Positions 1 through 12,363 of a stretch of DNA of 64,000 nt are shown piece by piece (positions within the stretch are counted from its first letter, which is position 1; each line of letters opens with the position of its first letter). Below the pieces are notes generated by a model, which was not told the DNA's origin, did no database searches, and saw nothing but the letters and a program-made list of their open reading frames with translations. The position numbers and the translations under genes are program-made. The DNA is from Calonectria ilicicola. Lineage: Eukaryota > Ascomycota > Sordariomycetes > Hypocreales > Nectriaceae. The DNA lies in NCBI GenBank assembly GCA_020809705.1, contig CP085835.1:2666001-2730000 (forward strand), given 5' to 3'.

Positions 1-1640
1 TCTAGCTTATCTTCGACTTTTGCCAAGAAAAGGATCCTATATCTAATGCACAAGGATCACTGCTTTTGTCTTACAACGCCTCGATGCGAGACCTAAGAAG
101 AACAAACTCTATCTGGCTTGCAACGGCCATCCAGCTGGCCCAAGCCGCGGGAGCACACCAATTTCACTTTAACCCCACCCAGAGACCGGAAACTAAGAAC
201 GTTCTGAAACGCCTGTGGTGGTGCTGCATTATTCGAGACCGCATATTGCCCTTAGGGGTTCGGCGGCAATTGCATATTTCCTTGACGGATTTCGACATTG
301 AGAAAACAGCGCTGACAGAAGAGGACTTTGCCTGCGAAATAATATCCTCGCGGGTCTACGAGCCGGACATAAAACGATCTCTCGTTCGGCTTTTCATCAC
401 ATTGTGCGACCTTGCTGTCTCACTAACAGATGTGATCAAAACTGTGTATACGACAAACCAGCCGTTTAATATGGGCTCATCAAACTTTCCCAAACTCCAC
501 AAAGCTGCATCTCGTATCCGATCATGCAAGCTGAGCTTGGATTCTTGGTTTGAGAGAGCAACTATCCTGTTCCCTACGCCAGCCGGTATTATAAGCGCCA
601 ACGAATCTCTAATCCTGTACACCAATCTCATGTACATATACTACCAGTGAGTTATTACTTCCTCCGCCGTCTTTGTATCATTCCTAATCGCTTTCTCAGC
701 TCCGCTCGCATGGCTTTGTATCAATACGAAGCCCTTGTCTTGAGTACGGGCCCCGTAGGAGTAGGTAATGTAGACAACGGACTGCGCCATAGCAGGATGC
801 AATTAGAGGATGCGGCAGCGGGGATAACGGACAACTTGAAAGAGATCATTCAATTGAAGCTTGGAAAGTACCTTCCCATCAGTGTGTAAGTGCTATCGCC
901 CCAAATTGTTGGGCTTTGAACCAGAACTAAACCCCTACAGCGTGGCTTATGCGGCCCTGCCGCTTGTTTTGCATATATTAGACGTCAAACTTTCGACCAA
1001 GCCATCACAAAAGGCGCAGAAGCAAGGCCGACTTAATGTTTATATGGAGACAATGAAGGGGTTAGAAGCGCAATACGATGGCGTTGACGACGTGTGGGAA
1101 TTCATCAAAACGGCAGTCGGATACGCGACGATGGACGATCCAGCACGGCAGCCCACACAGGTTATCGAGCTGAATCGCCCAAACCCCACCCATCTGGACT
1201 CTAACAGAGGTATTCGGTCAAAATCTCCAGGCCCTTTTAGTTTTGCTAGCGATTGGGGACATTTATTTTTACAGAAGCCTACTCTTTATTTTAGAGTGGC
1301 TCTGACCATCGACCATTCACTCGCACTTGGACGGTATGCAGAAAACGTTAGCTTTCCACTATTGCCCCCAACGTTTTCTGTTTCGCGACTTCTTGTCGCC
1401 GATACACGAGACCAGGGACAAACGAATCGACATGCTAAAAGTACCGGCCCTGGCGATCAATTCCAGGTGTTCGATAGCGAGAGCATGAACAACTTCCACG
1501 GGTCCAAGGAGATCACGGATGGGCCACCGCCTACAGCGCTGCGCATCTCCGAAACTTTTGAAAGCTCTGTGAACCTAGACTATGGATTTGACGATTTTCA
1601 GATGCCGATGTTGCTTGATGATTTTGACTTTATGGTGTGA
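1..1640 (+). CDS. Zn2Cys6-type regulator of the CTF1/FarB kind, C-terminal part only (runs off the left edge)
   Basis: This is the middle and C-terminal part of a fungal transcription factor. Exons fit as 6 (or earlier)-646, 700-885 and 941-1640; both introns restore a frame that aligns with the next gene. Shared blocks with that gene include KRLWWCCIIRDR, a YYHSARM-like stretch and LPLVLHILDVKL, which belong to the fungal-specific regulatory (MHR) domain. The DNA-binding zinc cluster would lie left of the window. A TAG sits in frame at 3-5; it may be the end of an intron (TCTAG before the exon) or a nonsense change, and the edge prevents a decision. Two introns here are absent from the neighbouring paralogue. 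Activation of lipid or cutin metabolism genes is known for CTF1/FarB and is only inferred here. Confidence 0.8.
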
Positions 1641-1811
1641 GAAATGGAAAATATTTGTTGGCGGGCGCATTCCTGTGTTGATGATTTTGGCTAAATTAAG
1701 CCGGGCTCTTAATGACGACTATCCTCTGGGGTTTGAGCATAGTCTTTGTGTGAAATAAGCATTTATCGAATATATATTACCTTTCTTCTTTCTATGATCA
1801 CCTTTTTTTCC

Positions 1812-1817
1812 CCTCGG
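1812..1817 (+). promoter_or_regulatory. CCTCGG hexamer, possible CTF1/FarA/FarB site
   Basis: CCTCGG lies between the two tandem regulators, about 560 bases before the second one's start. CCTCGG is the published core recognised by FarA/FarB and cutinase regulators. Binding here is inferred. Confidence 0.35.
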
Positions 1818-2023
1818 ACTGGCTTGGTTTAATTAATTTGCCCCCATGAGGCATCGCGGCTAATCTGGCGCTCGTTAGGCAACATCACAAGTAATACACG
1901 ACGCGCCACTGGACATCATTGTTATAAAACGAACATTGGGTTTTTTTAATCATACTACAGCGATAATTCCTCCCATGTTCCGCCTCGTTCGTTGAAATGA
2001 TTCGATTTCACCAGTTGTTCGGT

Positions 2024-2065
2024 TTCAGCCGAGGTGAAATTCCTGCCGATGAATCCTCGGCTGAA
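2024..2065. promoter_or_regulatory. Inverted repeat holding CCGAGG and CCTCGG
   Basis: An 11-base arm (TTCAGCCGAGG, 2024-2034) is repeated as its exact reverse complement at 2055-2065, with 20 bases between. The arms contain CCGAGG (2029-2034) and CCTCGG (2055-2060). The regulator just downstream belongs to the family that binds this hexamer, so autoregulation or cross-regulation by its tandem paralogue is a reasonable inference. Confidence 0.5.
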
Positions 2066-2379
2066 CAGTGTTGGGCCGCTGAGACATGCACAAAAGCACA
2101 GCGCCATGCAAGAAGATGTGCAAAACTACTTTGCAGCACTCCAGTAAGATTGATCCTTGTTTCCGGGAAGATATGCCGTCCCCACGATATTTCAGCCGTT
2201 GGCGTGCAAGGGCTCCCAGATAGACCCATCTAAATCGGATCAGCTGAGTAAGGTATCCATAATGTACAATCAGTCACATCTCCATCCGCCTTTAACCTCT
2301 GCACCATTTTCCATTATAGTCACCGGCTTTGGCTGAAAAGAGCCAAATTGCTCCTCGTTTACCCATCATTCTATTTCCC

Positions 2380-5030
2380 ATGCGTATATTTCTAGATCGT
2401 ACTCTTCAGACTCAATCCAAGAGTCGAAAGAGAGCCCCCCAAGCATGCCTCTCGTGCAGGAACCGTAAGGTTCGCTGCGATGTGGCTCTAAGAGGTCGCC
2501 CTTGTATGAATTGTTCCCTGGACAATGAACCATGTGTAGTGCCAGAGAGGGCAACAAGGCGGTGGGTTCGACTTCGAAGATTGTCATGCATCCTTGTTAC
2601 TTATCATTAGCAGGAAAAGGTCCATACTCGCATCATCTGATGCTCCTAGGACTCCAATGGTTCATGGGGATTTAGAAGAGAAACCGGCAGATGCGATGGA
2701 CTCCGTTGAGCGGGTAGTTCTATCAGACTTGGAAAGCTGCTCAGTGCCACCGGCTCCGTTCATGGAAGAAGCACCAACATTAACGCAAGGCAATGACTTA
2801 TCAAGCCAAGGTAACCAAGTCCTATTCGTAATATAGCCGTGTTTGTGCCCCTCGCTAACGTCTGGTTTTAGAATCAGGTTCCCCACGTCAATCTAGCCCG
2901 ATGTGCTTATTGCCCACCACCCTCCACGATGGAGGACACTCGCATTCCTCAGACGCTTCCGACATCCTCTATACCTTTTATCCCTTCCTTGGAATTGACA
3001 GGCTTCCGAATTTGCCACCCGAAGATGTCAACTTCCTTGAGCACCAAGGCTCTTTAAGAATCCCTGTTCGAGCATTACTCGAAGAGTTTATGCGACAATA
3101 CTTTATGCATGTCCATCCGCTATTGCCCCTGATCGAAGAAGACGAATTCTGGGAGCTATACAGCGTGGAGCCCGATGATCTGAATCCCTCGAAACCCATA
3201 CCACTGTTGGTCCTCCAAGCGATGCTATTCGCCTCGTGCAACTTGGTATCTCGGAGTACAATAGAAGCTTTGGGATATGATAGCATCCGGGCAGCAAAAT
3301 CATCGTTTTACAGGCGAGCAAAGCTTTTGTATGATCTCGACACGGAGTCATCTCATCTTGCTCTTGCTCAGACTGCCTTGCTGTTATCTTTTGGTACCGT
3401 CTCGACAAATCGGGATCAAACCACGTGGCTTAGTCTTGCAATCCAGCATGCAAAAGCTGCTGGGGCACACTGTTATGCCTCTTCGACTATCTTATCATCA
3501 CACCAAAATCCCAAAAAACACCGAGAGCAGACTTTTCTCAAGAAGCTCTGGTGGTGTTGCGTGATTCGAGATCGTACCCTCGCACTACTCTTAAAGCGGC
3601 CAATTCAGATCTCGCGAGACCATTTCGACATCGATTCGTCACCTCCATTAGAGCTTACCGATTTACAACACGAGTTCGAAAACTCAAAGGTATACAACAG
3701 CGAAGTAAAAAAAACCCTTGCTGGGATTTTAGTCAAGTTGGTCGAACTCCATGTCGTCTTGACAGATGTCCTTCAAATCATTCCGCCGTTGGATGATTTC
3801 CTTGTCCTAAACAATCTTCCAGTGCCAAACGAGGGGGGTTGCGTTGGAAAGTGCAAGCAGTCCTTGAATGACTGGTATCAATCTACCATCCTTCAATTTC
3901 CTTCCCTGCAGAAAAGTCATGGGGTTCAGTCCATTAGCGAAAGCACCCACTCCCAAGTCGACTCTATCACACTACACACAAATCTGATGTGCATGTATTA
4001 CCACTCGTCTTGTGTCATCGTATCGCATTACGAGATTCTTCACTTGACAGTCCCTAGGCCTCCTCCAAACTATGGAGGCCCAGATTCGATAAGTTCAAAC
4101 AAGACTTTATCAACTATACATGAAAGTCGACAAGCTCTTCAACGTGCAGTGAGTGGCGTGACGGACTGTCTGAAGGAATTAGCATGCTTTGATCTCGTCC
4201 GGTGGCTCCCTATCTCGGCTGTCGCTTGTACTGCTCTCCCATTACTTCTTCATATTCTAGATATAAATTTATCTAGCACGATTCGAGAGGGAAAAGGAAA
4301 GTCCAAAGACAAGTCTTCTATAAAGCAACATCAACTCAACATTCTCATCGCAGCCATGAGGGCGTATCAGCCCCAATACGAGGGTGTAGATTGGGTGATC
4401 AAGATTGTTCGCCATGTTATTGGTCTCGCAAGGTTGGATAACCCCACCTTTTCAGGGACTGGCGAATGTATTATTGACTGGGCTGATATTTTATCACTAC
4501 AACCGAGCTTTTATTTGAGCTTGGTGTTGGCATTAGACGTTGGACTTAGTAAAGGGCGCCTTCCACAGGAAGGAGACTTTCCCTTGGGTCTTCGTGATCT
4601 CTTCATGGATGGCTTCAACCCTTTAAAGAGGCTCGTCGAAGCTCACCGAGTAGTCAAAAGTCCTCAGGATTTCAGCCACAACTCGGTTGTCTCTATCGAG
4701 TTTTGCCCGAGCCTTTTTGATGGCAACTCCAGCTCGGATATGATGTATTCACCCCAGTTAAAACCAAAGGTGAGCCTTCCAAACTTGCCAAATTTAAAAT
4801 GCACTGTCCGCTAATACGTGTTGCAGGTTGTATCAGAAAATGACGGCGATAAAAACAGCACGCCCCCGGAAGAAATTGGGTTTGGCGAGGAGATGACAAT
4901 TAGCAACGAGGGAGTGGAGGAGGAAAACCCAAGTGCAGTCACAAATGTGAGGCCCAGCGAATTGGTTCGGGGAGTATGGGAGGGAATGAACGGTATAGAA
5001 ATATTGGCCCGATGTGTTTATAGAGAGTGA
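2380..5030 (+). CDS. Zn2Cys6 transcription factor, CTF1/FarA/FarB-like
   Basis: Nuclear regulator of about 826 aa, with exons 2380-2561, 2614-2810, 2872-4769 and 4827-5030. The zinc cluster is complete, with Cys at residues 23, 26, 33, 42, 45 and 52 inside a basic KSRKRAPQACLSC context. That spacing and the phrase NCSLDNEPCVV are typical of the CTF1/FarA/FarB group. The MHR domain covers most of exon 3 (LKKLWWCCVIRDR, LLLHILDINL). The C-terminal exon is acidic. Related proteins activate fatty-acid breakdown and cutinase genes. The first in-frame ATG before the zinc cluster was taken as the start; an additional 5' exon is possible. It is a tandem paralogue of the partial gene to the left, and it sits next to a terpenoid cluster without clear evidence of controlling it. 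Confidence 0.85.
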
Positions 5031-6437
5031 GTAGGCTTCATTTATGAGCAGAGGCGCACCAAAGAATGGTCTTGTAGGCAAGAAAATGGTCAATACTGGC
5101 CTAGATTATCGAAGTGTTTACTCCATCTCTCTACTGAAAAACTAATCATCAATTTGCTTGCCAAACATCCAAATGCCCACCGCAATTGGGGATACCGAAA
5201 TGTTCTTGTTTCAGCTCCAGGCGCTATTGAGAGTACCCTGCCAAGTCGGTCGGCTAAACTGTTAGAACGGAATAAAGGCTCAGGCTAAGGCAAAAGTACA
5301 CTTTCAATACGATTTCGGAAATTGCTTCAAGCACAAACCCAGCTGATTTATGGAGTCATGGTGAAAATCAGAATGAAATTGCGTCATTGACTAAGCCTGA
5401 TTTGGAATGCCACGCGCGATGACGCTGGTAATCACGTTCCGTCATCGGCTTTGGTTCTGAATAGGCGCTCCTCTAACACAGCACTTAGGCAATTAGTACA
5501 ACAATAAAGTGAAAATACCGGTTCAAATGATATTTTCAAAACATCATACAAAGGCTCAGACAGAAAATATTCTCCCTTTGAGCCATTCCGAGCTAGATTA
5601 CAAGATGCTGATTATGAAGGGGCACCTTCTGAATTAGGACTAGTATGTTTCCACGGGTCTCAATACGAAATTTCATGTAGGGTAAGTTTGAGTTGTTTGA
5701 GTTGAAACAAGAAAGCAACGGGTTTTTTGTCTATTCAGTCTCGAGAAATTTTCTTGTTTTCAAGATAAAGACAATGAGAGTCTTTTTGTTTTAAATTAAA
5801 AATCATACTACAAGTATTTAATGTAATAGAGCTCTTAGTGCGTGATGAAGAGGTAACAATGAGTAGTGCGTCTGGTTCAAAACCTATGTCAATTTAGCCG
5901 TGCATCACAACTTGACTTCCTAAACTCTCGTTTTAGATCATAATCAACACTATAAACAACTATAATGAGCCCCGAAAAATACCACTGCCGTGCTTTACAA
6001 ATCCATAACGCGCTGCACCCGCGCGCTGGTCTAGTTCTAAAAGTTCGGGTTGTGGGGGGTTGATGGTGAGGGGAAAGCGAACGGGGCCCGAATATTCGCG
6101 TTAACCCGGATCAAATTAGCCACACATCGTTGCAGCTTCTAAGCGTGCAGTGGAATCATGCATATTCTTAACCAAACCCCGTCATTCCCCGTAAGAGCTT
6201 CTTGCATTGATTATCTCACCCCGGCAAACACCTGCCGAACAGATATGGCCCACATCCCGGCCCGCTGCGCTTGCGCGTTCTCGACCGATCCCTGGTCAGA
6301 GTTCGGTGTCCGAAAATCCCGTTTCGAGAATTATTGACATTTTCCAAGTGCATCAAGCTCCTGGGATGCGCGAGGATTTTGTCTGTGTCTGATCTCGATC
6401 AAGTCGCAGTTGGGCTTTGTTTGGCAGTTGTTTCATC
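5031..6437. other. Intergenic region upstream of the ABC transporter
   Basis: About 1.4 kb without a supported gene. The first part is AT-rich. From about 6000 the composition rises in GC, which fits a promoter and 5' leader for the transporter. Small frames near 6207-6618 overlap each other and look like chance. Confidence 0.55.
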
Positions 6438-9400
6438 ATGGCCAGCAATGAGAAGGCCACTGATGCGGCCTCCCCTGTCCCTGTCCATGAAGACATCGGA
6501 CCCGCTGGTTCATCACCAAAACAGGTGGCCTCTGAAAAGTCCGAGGGTGGCCCAAAAGTCGTTGTTGAGGAGGCTCAAGATGTCGCAAAGTCGCACACGC
6601 CATGGCACCATCGTCTGAAGGGTGTCGTGCTCGGGCGTGAGCCGCCTGTGCCTGATGAGCGGCAGCCTTCGAAAGAAGCATCGGCGAATCTGTTTAGTGT
6701 GATGATCTTTCACTGGATCGCACCACTTATGCATGTGAGTTGCTTCCCGCCCCCATTGAGGTGCTCGTGACTAACTCAACAAAGGCTGGCTATCGAAGAC
6801 CCCTGGAACCCAATGACATATGGCTGGTCAACCCTAGTCGCAGCGTGGATGTACTAGAGAAGCAACTCAATGATACCTTCAAGCAGCGAGTGGCCAGTGG
6901 TGTCAACCGGCCGCTCTTGCGTGCCATGTACACCACATTCAAGAAAGAGTTCCTCCTAGGCGCCTTCTTCCAGCTCCTGTCAACCATTCTCTTGGCTGTA
7001 ACCCCTTACGTTCTCAAGTACCTCATAGCATTTTCGACCAGAGCATACAACGCACAGCGAAATGGGGCTGCTGCTCCTAACATTGGAGAGGGCGTAGGGA
7101 TCGTCGTTGCCATCACTGTCATGCAAATGATAGTGAGTGTTGCCATCAACCAATTTTTCTACTACGGTGCTACCATTGGAGGCCAATCCCGTGCCGTCTT
7201 GATGGCCATGATTTTCGACAAGGCTTTGAGAATCTCAGGTAAAGCTAAGGCTGGTGGCTCAGCAGTGAATCTGGAACGGCCAAGCCATATTGAACCCGGA
7301 ACCGAAGAAGAGAAGAAGTGGTATAGCCGAGTTCTATCCAAGATGTTGAGTGGGCCGCCCAAACCACCGAAGGGCCCAGGACCGGAAAGTGGAGATGAAA
7401 CCGGATGGAGTAATGGTAGAATCGTCAACTTGATGTCGACGGATACCTGGCGAATCGATCAAGCATCGGGCATGTTTCACATGTCCTGGGCTTCGCCGCT
7501 GTCCATACTGATCACAATTGCTCTTCTTCTAATCAACTTGTCCTACAGCGCGTTGCCTGGTGTCGGGTTGCTCTTTATTTCCACCCCCATCCTCGGCAGA
7601 GCCATCCGGGCTCTTTTTCAACGGCGAGCAAAGGTGACCAAGATAACGGACCAGCGAGTCAGTCTCACCCAGGAAATTTTACAGTCTGTACGATTCATCA
7701 AATACTTTGGCTGGGAGACAAGCTTTCTTAACCATGTTAACAATATCCGGAAACAAGAGATCAACTCAATTCGTGTTATCTTGGCCATCCGGGACGGCAT
7801 CAACGCCATCTCTATGTCGATGCCTGTCTTTGCTGCCATGCTGTCATTCATCACATACTCTTTGACGAAGAATGTCCTTACTCCGGCACCAATCTTCTCT
7901 TCCCTGGCCATGTTCAACGGCTTGCGAATGCCTCTCAATTTCCTTCCGTTGGTGATTGGTCAAATCATTGATGCCTATGTATCAGTCGGGCGTATTCAAG
8001 AGTTTTTGTTGGCGGAGGAGGCCAGCGACGAAACTGAATATGATCTTAATGGCGAGAGTGCTGTTACTCTTGAGGACGCATCTTTTACTTGGGAGCGTAC
8101 TCAGTCACCTCAGACAACCGACTCGACGGAAGATTCATCTCCACGACTCAGTAGCAGCACTACTACAGTTGCTGAGCCATTCCAACTTCGAAATATTGAC
8201 TTGAGATTACGCCGTGGCGAGTTGATTGCAGTTATCGGATCAGTGGGCTCTGGAAAGACGTCTTTTCTTGAAGCTTTGGCTGGAAACATGCGCAAGACAC
8301 ATGGCCGTGTGATCTTAGGATGCCAAACGAGGGCCTTTTGCCCACAATATGCATGGATTCAAAATGCCACTGTCCGCGAGAACATCATTTTTGGGAAGCC
8401 GTTTGATCCAGATTGGTATGCCAAAGTTCTTGATGCTTGTGCATTGAGACCAGACATGGCAGCTTTGCCGGATGGCGACATGACTGAGATTGGAGAGAGG
8501 GGCATCACTGTCTCCGGAGGTCAAAAACAGCGCATAAATATTGCCCGTGCCATTTATTGTCATGATGCCGACTTTATTCTCATGGATGATCCCTTGTCTG
8601 CTGTGGATGCTCATGTTGGTCGTCACATTATGGAACACGCTATATGCGGTCTTCTAGCGGGCAAGTCTCGAATTCTGGCAACACATCAGCTGCATGTTCT
8701 TCACCGCTGCGATGGGGTTATTTGGATGCGAGATGGTAGCATTGAGGCAGTAGGTGCATTTGACGATCTGATGGCTCATAATGACGAGTTTGCCAAGCTG
8801 ATGGCATCTACTTCGTCGGATGAGGAAGAGAAGCAAGACAAACAAGAAGACGAAGTTGAGGCACAAAAAGAAAGTAAAGATATGGAAGAGAAGCCTGCAG
8901 AGGAGGACAAGAAAGGCGCACTTCTCATGCAGACTGAAGACCGAGCTGTGAGAAGTGTGTCTTGGAGAGTTTATGCTGCCTACCTTACAGCGGCAGGTTC
9001 CATCATGATTGCTCCTCTTGTCCTTGTTTTCCTGATCCTATCGCAAGCAACCAATATCTTGACCAGTCTGTGGCTATCCTGGTGGACAGCAGGAAAGTGG
9101 GATCAGGGATCCGGTTTTTACGTGAGTATTGGTTACATGGTTTATGACGCAGTACTGACGTATGTGCTTAGATTGGAATTTATGCCGGACTAGGCGTTTT
9201 GCAAGTGATATTTTTATTCTTGTTTTCGGTATCCATCTCGATCTTCGGAACCCAAGCTAGCAAGGTCATGCTGTACAGAGCAATGGTCAAAGTGCTGCGA
9301 GCGCCGATGTCATTCTTCGATACTACGCCCCTTGGTCGTATCACTAACAGACTCTCAAAAGATATTGATGTCATGGACAATGATTTGACAGATGCAATTA

Positions 9401-10782
9401 GAATGTACTACATGACATTTGGAATGATTGTGGCTGTCTTCGTTCTGATCATTGCGTATTACTATTATTTCGCCATCGCCCTAGTCCCACTGGTCATCAT
9501 CTTCCTTTTCGCAGCCAGTTATTACAGGCGATCCGCGATTGAAATCAAGCGACACGAGGCAGTGCTGAGATCAAATGTTTTTGCCAAGTTCAGTGAGGCT
9601 GTTTATGGAACAGCCACGATTCGCGCATACGGACTGCAGGACCACTTCTCCAAGATGATCCGGGGCACAATTGACGACATGGACGGCGCTTATTTCTTGA
9701 CATTCGCAAATCAGAGATGGTTGAGCATCAGACTCGACAGCATTGGAATCGTAATGATTTTCATCATCGGCATGCTAGTGGTGACGTCGCGATTTAGTGT
9801 CAACCCCAGCATTAGTGGTGTGGTGCTCTCGTACATCCTGAGCATCGTGGGCATGTTCCAGTTTGCTGTTAGACAGCTGGCGGAAGTGGAAAACAACATG
9901 AACAGTACAGAGCGAATTCACCACTATGGGACTGGTCTTGAGGAAGAGGCACCTTTGCATATTGAGTCGACCGCTGTGCGACCCGAGTGGCCTGAGCATG
10001 GAGAGATCGTCTTTAATGATGTGCACATGCGCTATCGTTCAGGACTGCCACTGGTTCTCAAGGGTCTCACCATGCATGTTGCCCCAGGTGAGAGAATTGG
10101 AATTGTCGGCCGCACAGGCGCCGGAAAATCTAGCATTCTAGCAACCTTGTTCCGCATCACCGAGGTGTCGGGAGGCTCCATTACTATCGATGGAGTCGAT
10201 ATCGGTCAGATCGGTTTGCATGACCTTCGTTCTCGTATGGCCATTATCCCTCAAGACCCAACGTTATTTAAAGGCACCGTGCGATCTAACCTCGACCCAT
10301 TCAATGAGCACACTGATCTCGAGATGTGGTCGGCTCTCAGACAGGCAGGACTTGTGGATGAGGAAGGATCTACAAACAACCAACGCGGCGGCAACAGAGT
10401 TGGGCTGGATAGCGCGGTGCAAGAAGAGGGTTTGAACTTTTCGCTTGGCCAGCGACAATTGATGGCACTTGCTCGAGCGTTGGTGCGAGGGTCGCGCATC
10501 ATCATTTGCGATGAAGCCACCAGCTCAGTCGATTTCGCCACGGATCTCAAGATTCAGCGCACAATGATGGAGGGATTCAGAGGAAAAACTCTGCTCTGCA
10601 TCGCCCACCGCCTGAGGACCATCATCGGATACGACCGCATCTGTGTCATGGACCAAGGCCGTATTGCGGAACTTGGACCTCCACTGGAGGTGTTTGATGC
10701 AAATGGCATTTTTAGGGGAATGTGCAACCGTGGAGGTGTTAGAAGAGAAGACATTGTTCAGGCTGGTCTCTCTAATAATTAG
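6438..10782 (+). CDS. ABC-C (MRP/Yor1-like) multidrug exporter
   Basis: Full transporter of about 1,414 aa, with exons 6438-6734, 6785-9121 and 9172-10782. Layout is membrane domain 1, nucleotide-binding domain 1, membrane domain 2, nucleotide-binding domain 2, without the extra N-terminal membrane block of long MRPs, which resembles Yor1. NBD1 shows Walker A GSVGSGKT near residue 585, signature VSGGQKQR near 675 and Walker B ILMDDPLSAVD near 698. NBD2 shows GRTGAGKS near 1191, signature FSLGQRQ near 1301 and IIICDEATSSVD near 1321. A charged Glu/Lys-rich linker separates the halves. ABC-C pumps export organic anions and conjugates at plasma or vacuolar membranes. Its place at the edge of a terpenoid cluster suggests product export or self-protection, which is an inference. 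Confidence 0.93.
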
Positions 10783-12363
10783 AAAAAATTTGATATATGG
10801 TAGATGTTTTTTTTTACAAGTGCTTAGACTTTTTTTTTTTTTGAATAGACAACCTGGCGCATCTGTGGCATTGAAATAGGGCTCCTAGATGCTCGTGAAT
10901 GGCTCCAAGACTACAGTGACATAGATATGATTAATCAACAATAGCCGGGGCGGTTTTAGAATAGAAAAAAAAGATCAATCTTTCCACGTCAGAGTGAGAT
11001 TCATGATGTATCCGTGTACTCCACACCGATAAGGCAGTTTCTCAGGGCGTGGGTTGGCCGATCAATTTACAAGTAGCATGCAATTACTCCTCTTCTAATG
11101 TGACGAAATGGACGGTATAATTGGGTGAGGGGTTGGACCGTATTAAAGATTTCATGTATGCTTGAAATACAGCTTGGGTGAATTGGGCGTTAAACTGACG
11201 ACGACAAGAACCCCTTTGGCCATAAACTGGGGCGTCGCTTGAGTTTTCTCTGAAACCTCCCCACTTTCTATCACACACAAGCGAATCCAGACCGTGGGGT
11301 GCTTTATGTATTGTGGAATCACAAATAGAAAATTACTAATAGAGAAATTGAAGCCGAGATACAGCATAAAAACCCGGAATAAGGTGCCAATTTCAGGCTT
11401 CGTCAAGCATGGCAGGAATTTTGCCTCGGTTCAATAGGATCAGATTGACTCATCGTATGATAATTAAAGAATGGATTACCTTGATGTACACGGTAGATGA
11501 GTTTCTTCGGGGAATAATCTAGAATAGGAATAACTCCATAATGTTGCCTGGTCACATTGGCGGGACAAGCGGTAAGAGAAAGACAATATACACACTCAAA
11601 ATTTGGTGTAGTATTGATCTAAGGTGAACTAGCAAGGAATCAATTTCACGAGAAGAAAATACAGTTTCTTTTTCTTTTTAGAAAAGAGAGGAGTTTTGAG
11701 TTTGGCTGAACGCTACTTTGTAGTCTCAGCAGGATGCTGTCTATACCAAATTGGATTACTGAAGTTTAGCGAATTGGGGTTTCAATTAGTCAATATCATA
11801 GTTTAAGTTAAGGATCACGAGTTGATCTAAATTTAGGATATTTCTTTTCCATTGACGGCGGTTTGAAGAAGCTGGGCAACTCATTCCGGCAATGCAATAT
11901 ATAGACGTTGGAACGCGTAAGCACGGGGCAATAAACATGGCCTCAATCATCGCGATTACAACCGGAAGAGGTTTGGCACAATGAACTTGGAACCCAATTT
12001 TTCTTTTCCTTTTTCGAGCATGCGCGTTTAGACTCACATCAAGCTAGAGTTTTGGTGGGCGTGGGGTGTTTAGTGAATCACGATCCATTTCTCTGCTACG
12101 GTTACGCATACGTATGCAACTGTCTTGTCATTGCGCGTGACACTCTGATGTAAGGAACTTTTGCAAACAGTTTGATGTATCCATTCTTTTGCTACATTGA
12201 CGGCTGAAATGACAGTATTAATACTTGGGCCCGTTAGACTTTGTAATCATTCCACAGCAAAGCATCATCAAATATTTTACACTCAAAGTTTGAGAAGCTT
12301 AAATCGTCCCGTCAACTTACTATTTATCCTTGTCCTCTCGTGCTCTATTTCCCTGACGTCATC
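10783..12363. other. Intergenic region between the transporter and the TmpA-like gene
   Basis: About 1.6 kb, AT-rich, with a T-rich tract around 10807-10840. On the minus strand at 11084-11406 two overlapping frames could be joined across a possible short intron into a small protein, but no start, signal peptide or family is recognisable. I do not call a gene. Confidence 0.5.

Larger units (their letters stand above)
1641..2379. other. Intergenic region and promoter of the second regulator
   Basis: No convincing gene. Short frames on both strands at 1997-2233 overlap each other and lack family features. The stretch holds three CCTCGG-type hexamers, listed separately. Confidence 0.6.

Noticed and set aside
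1997..2233. Opposing short frames on both strands
   Set aside because: Mirror-image open frames caused partly by the inverted repeat; no family features.
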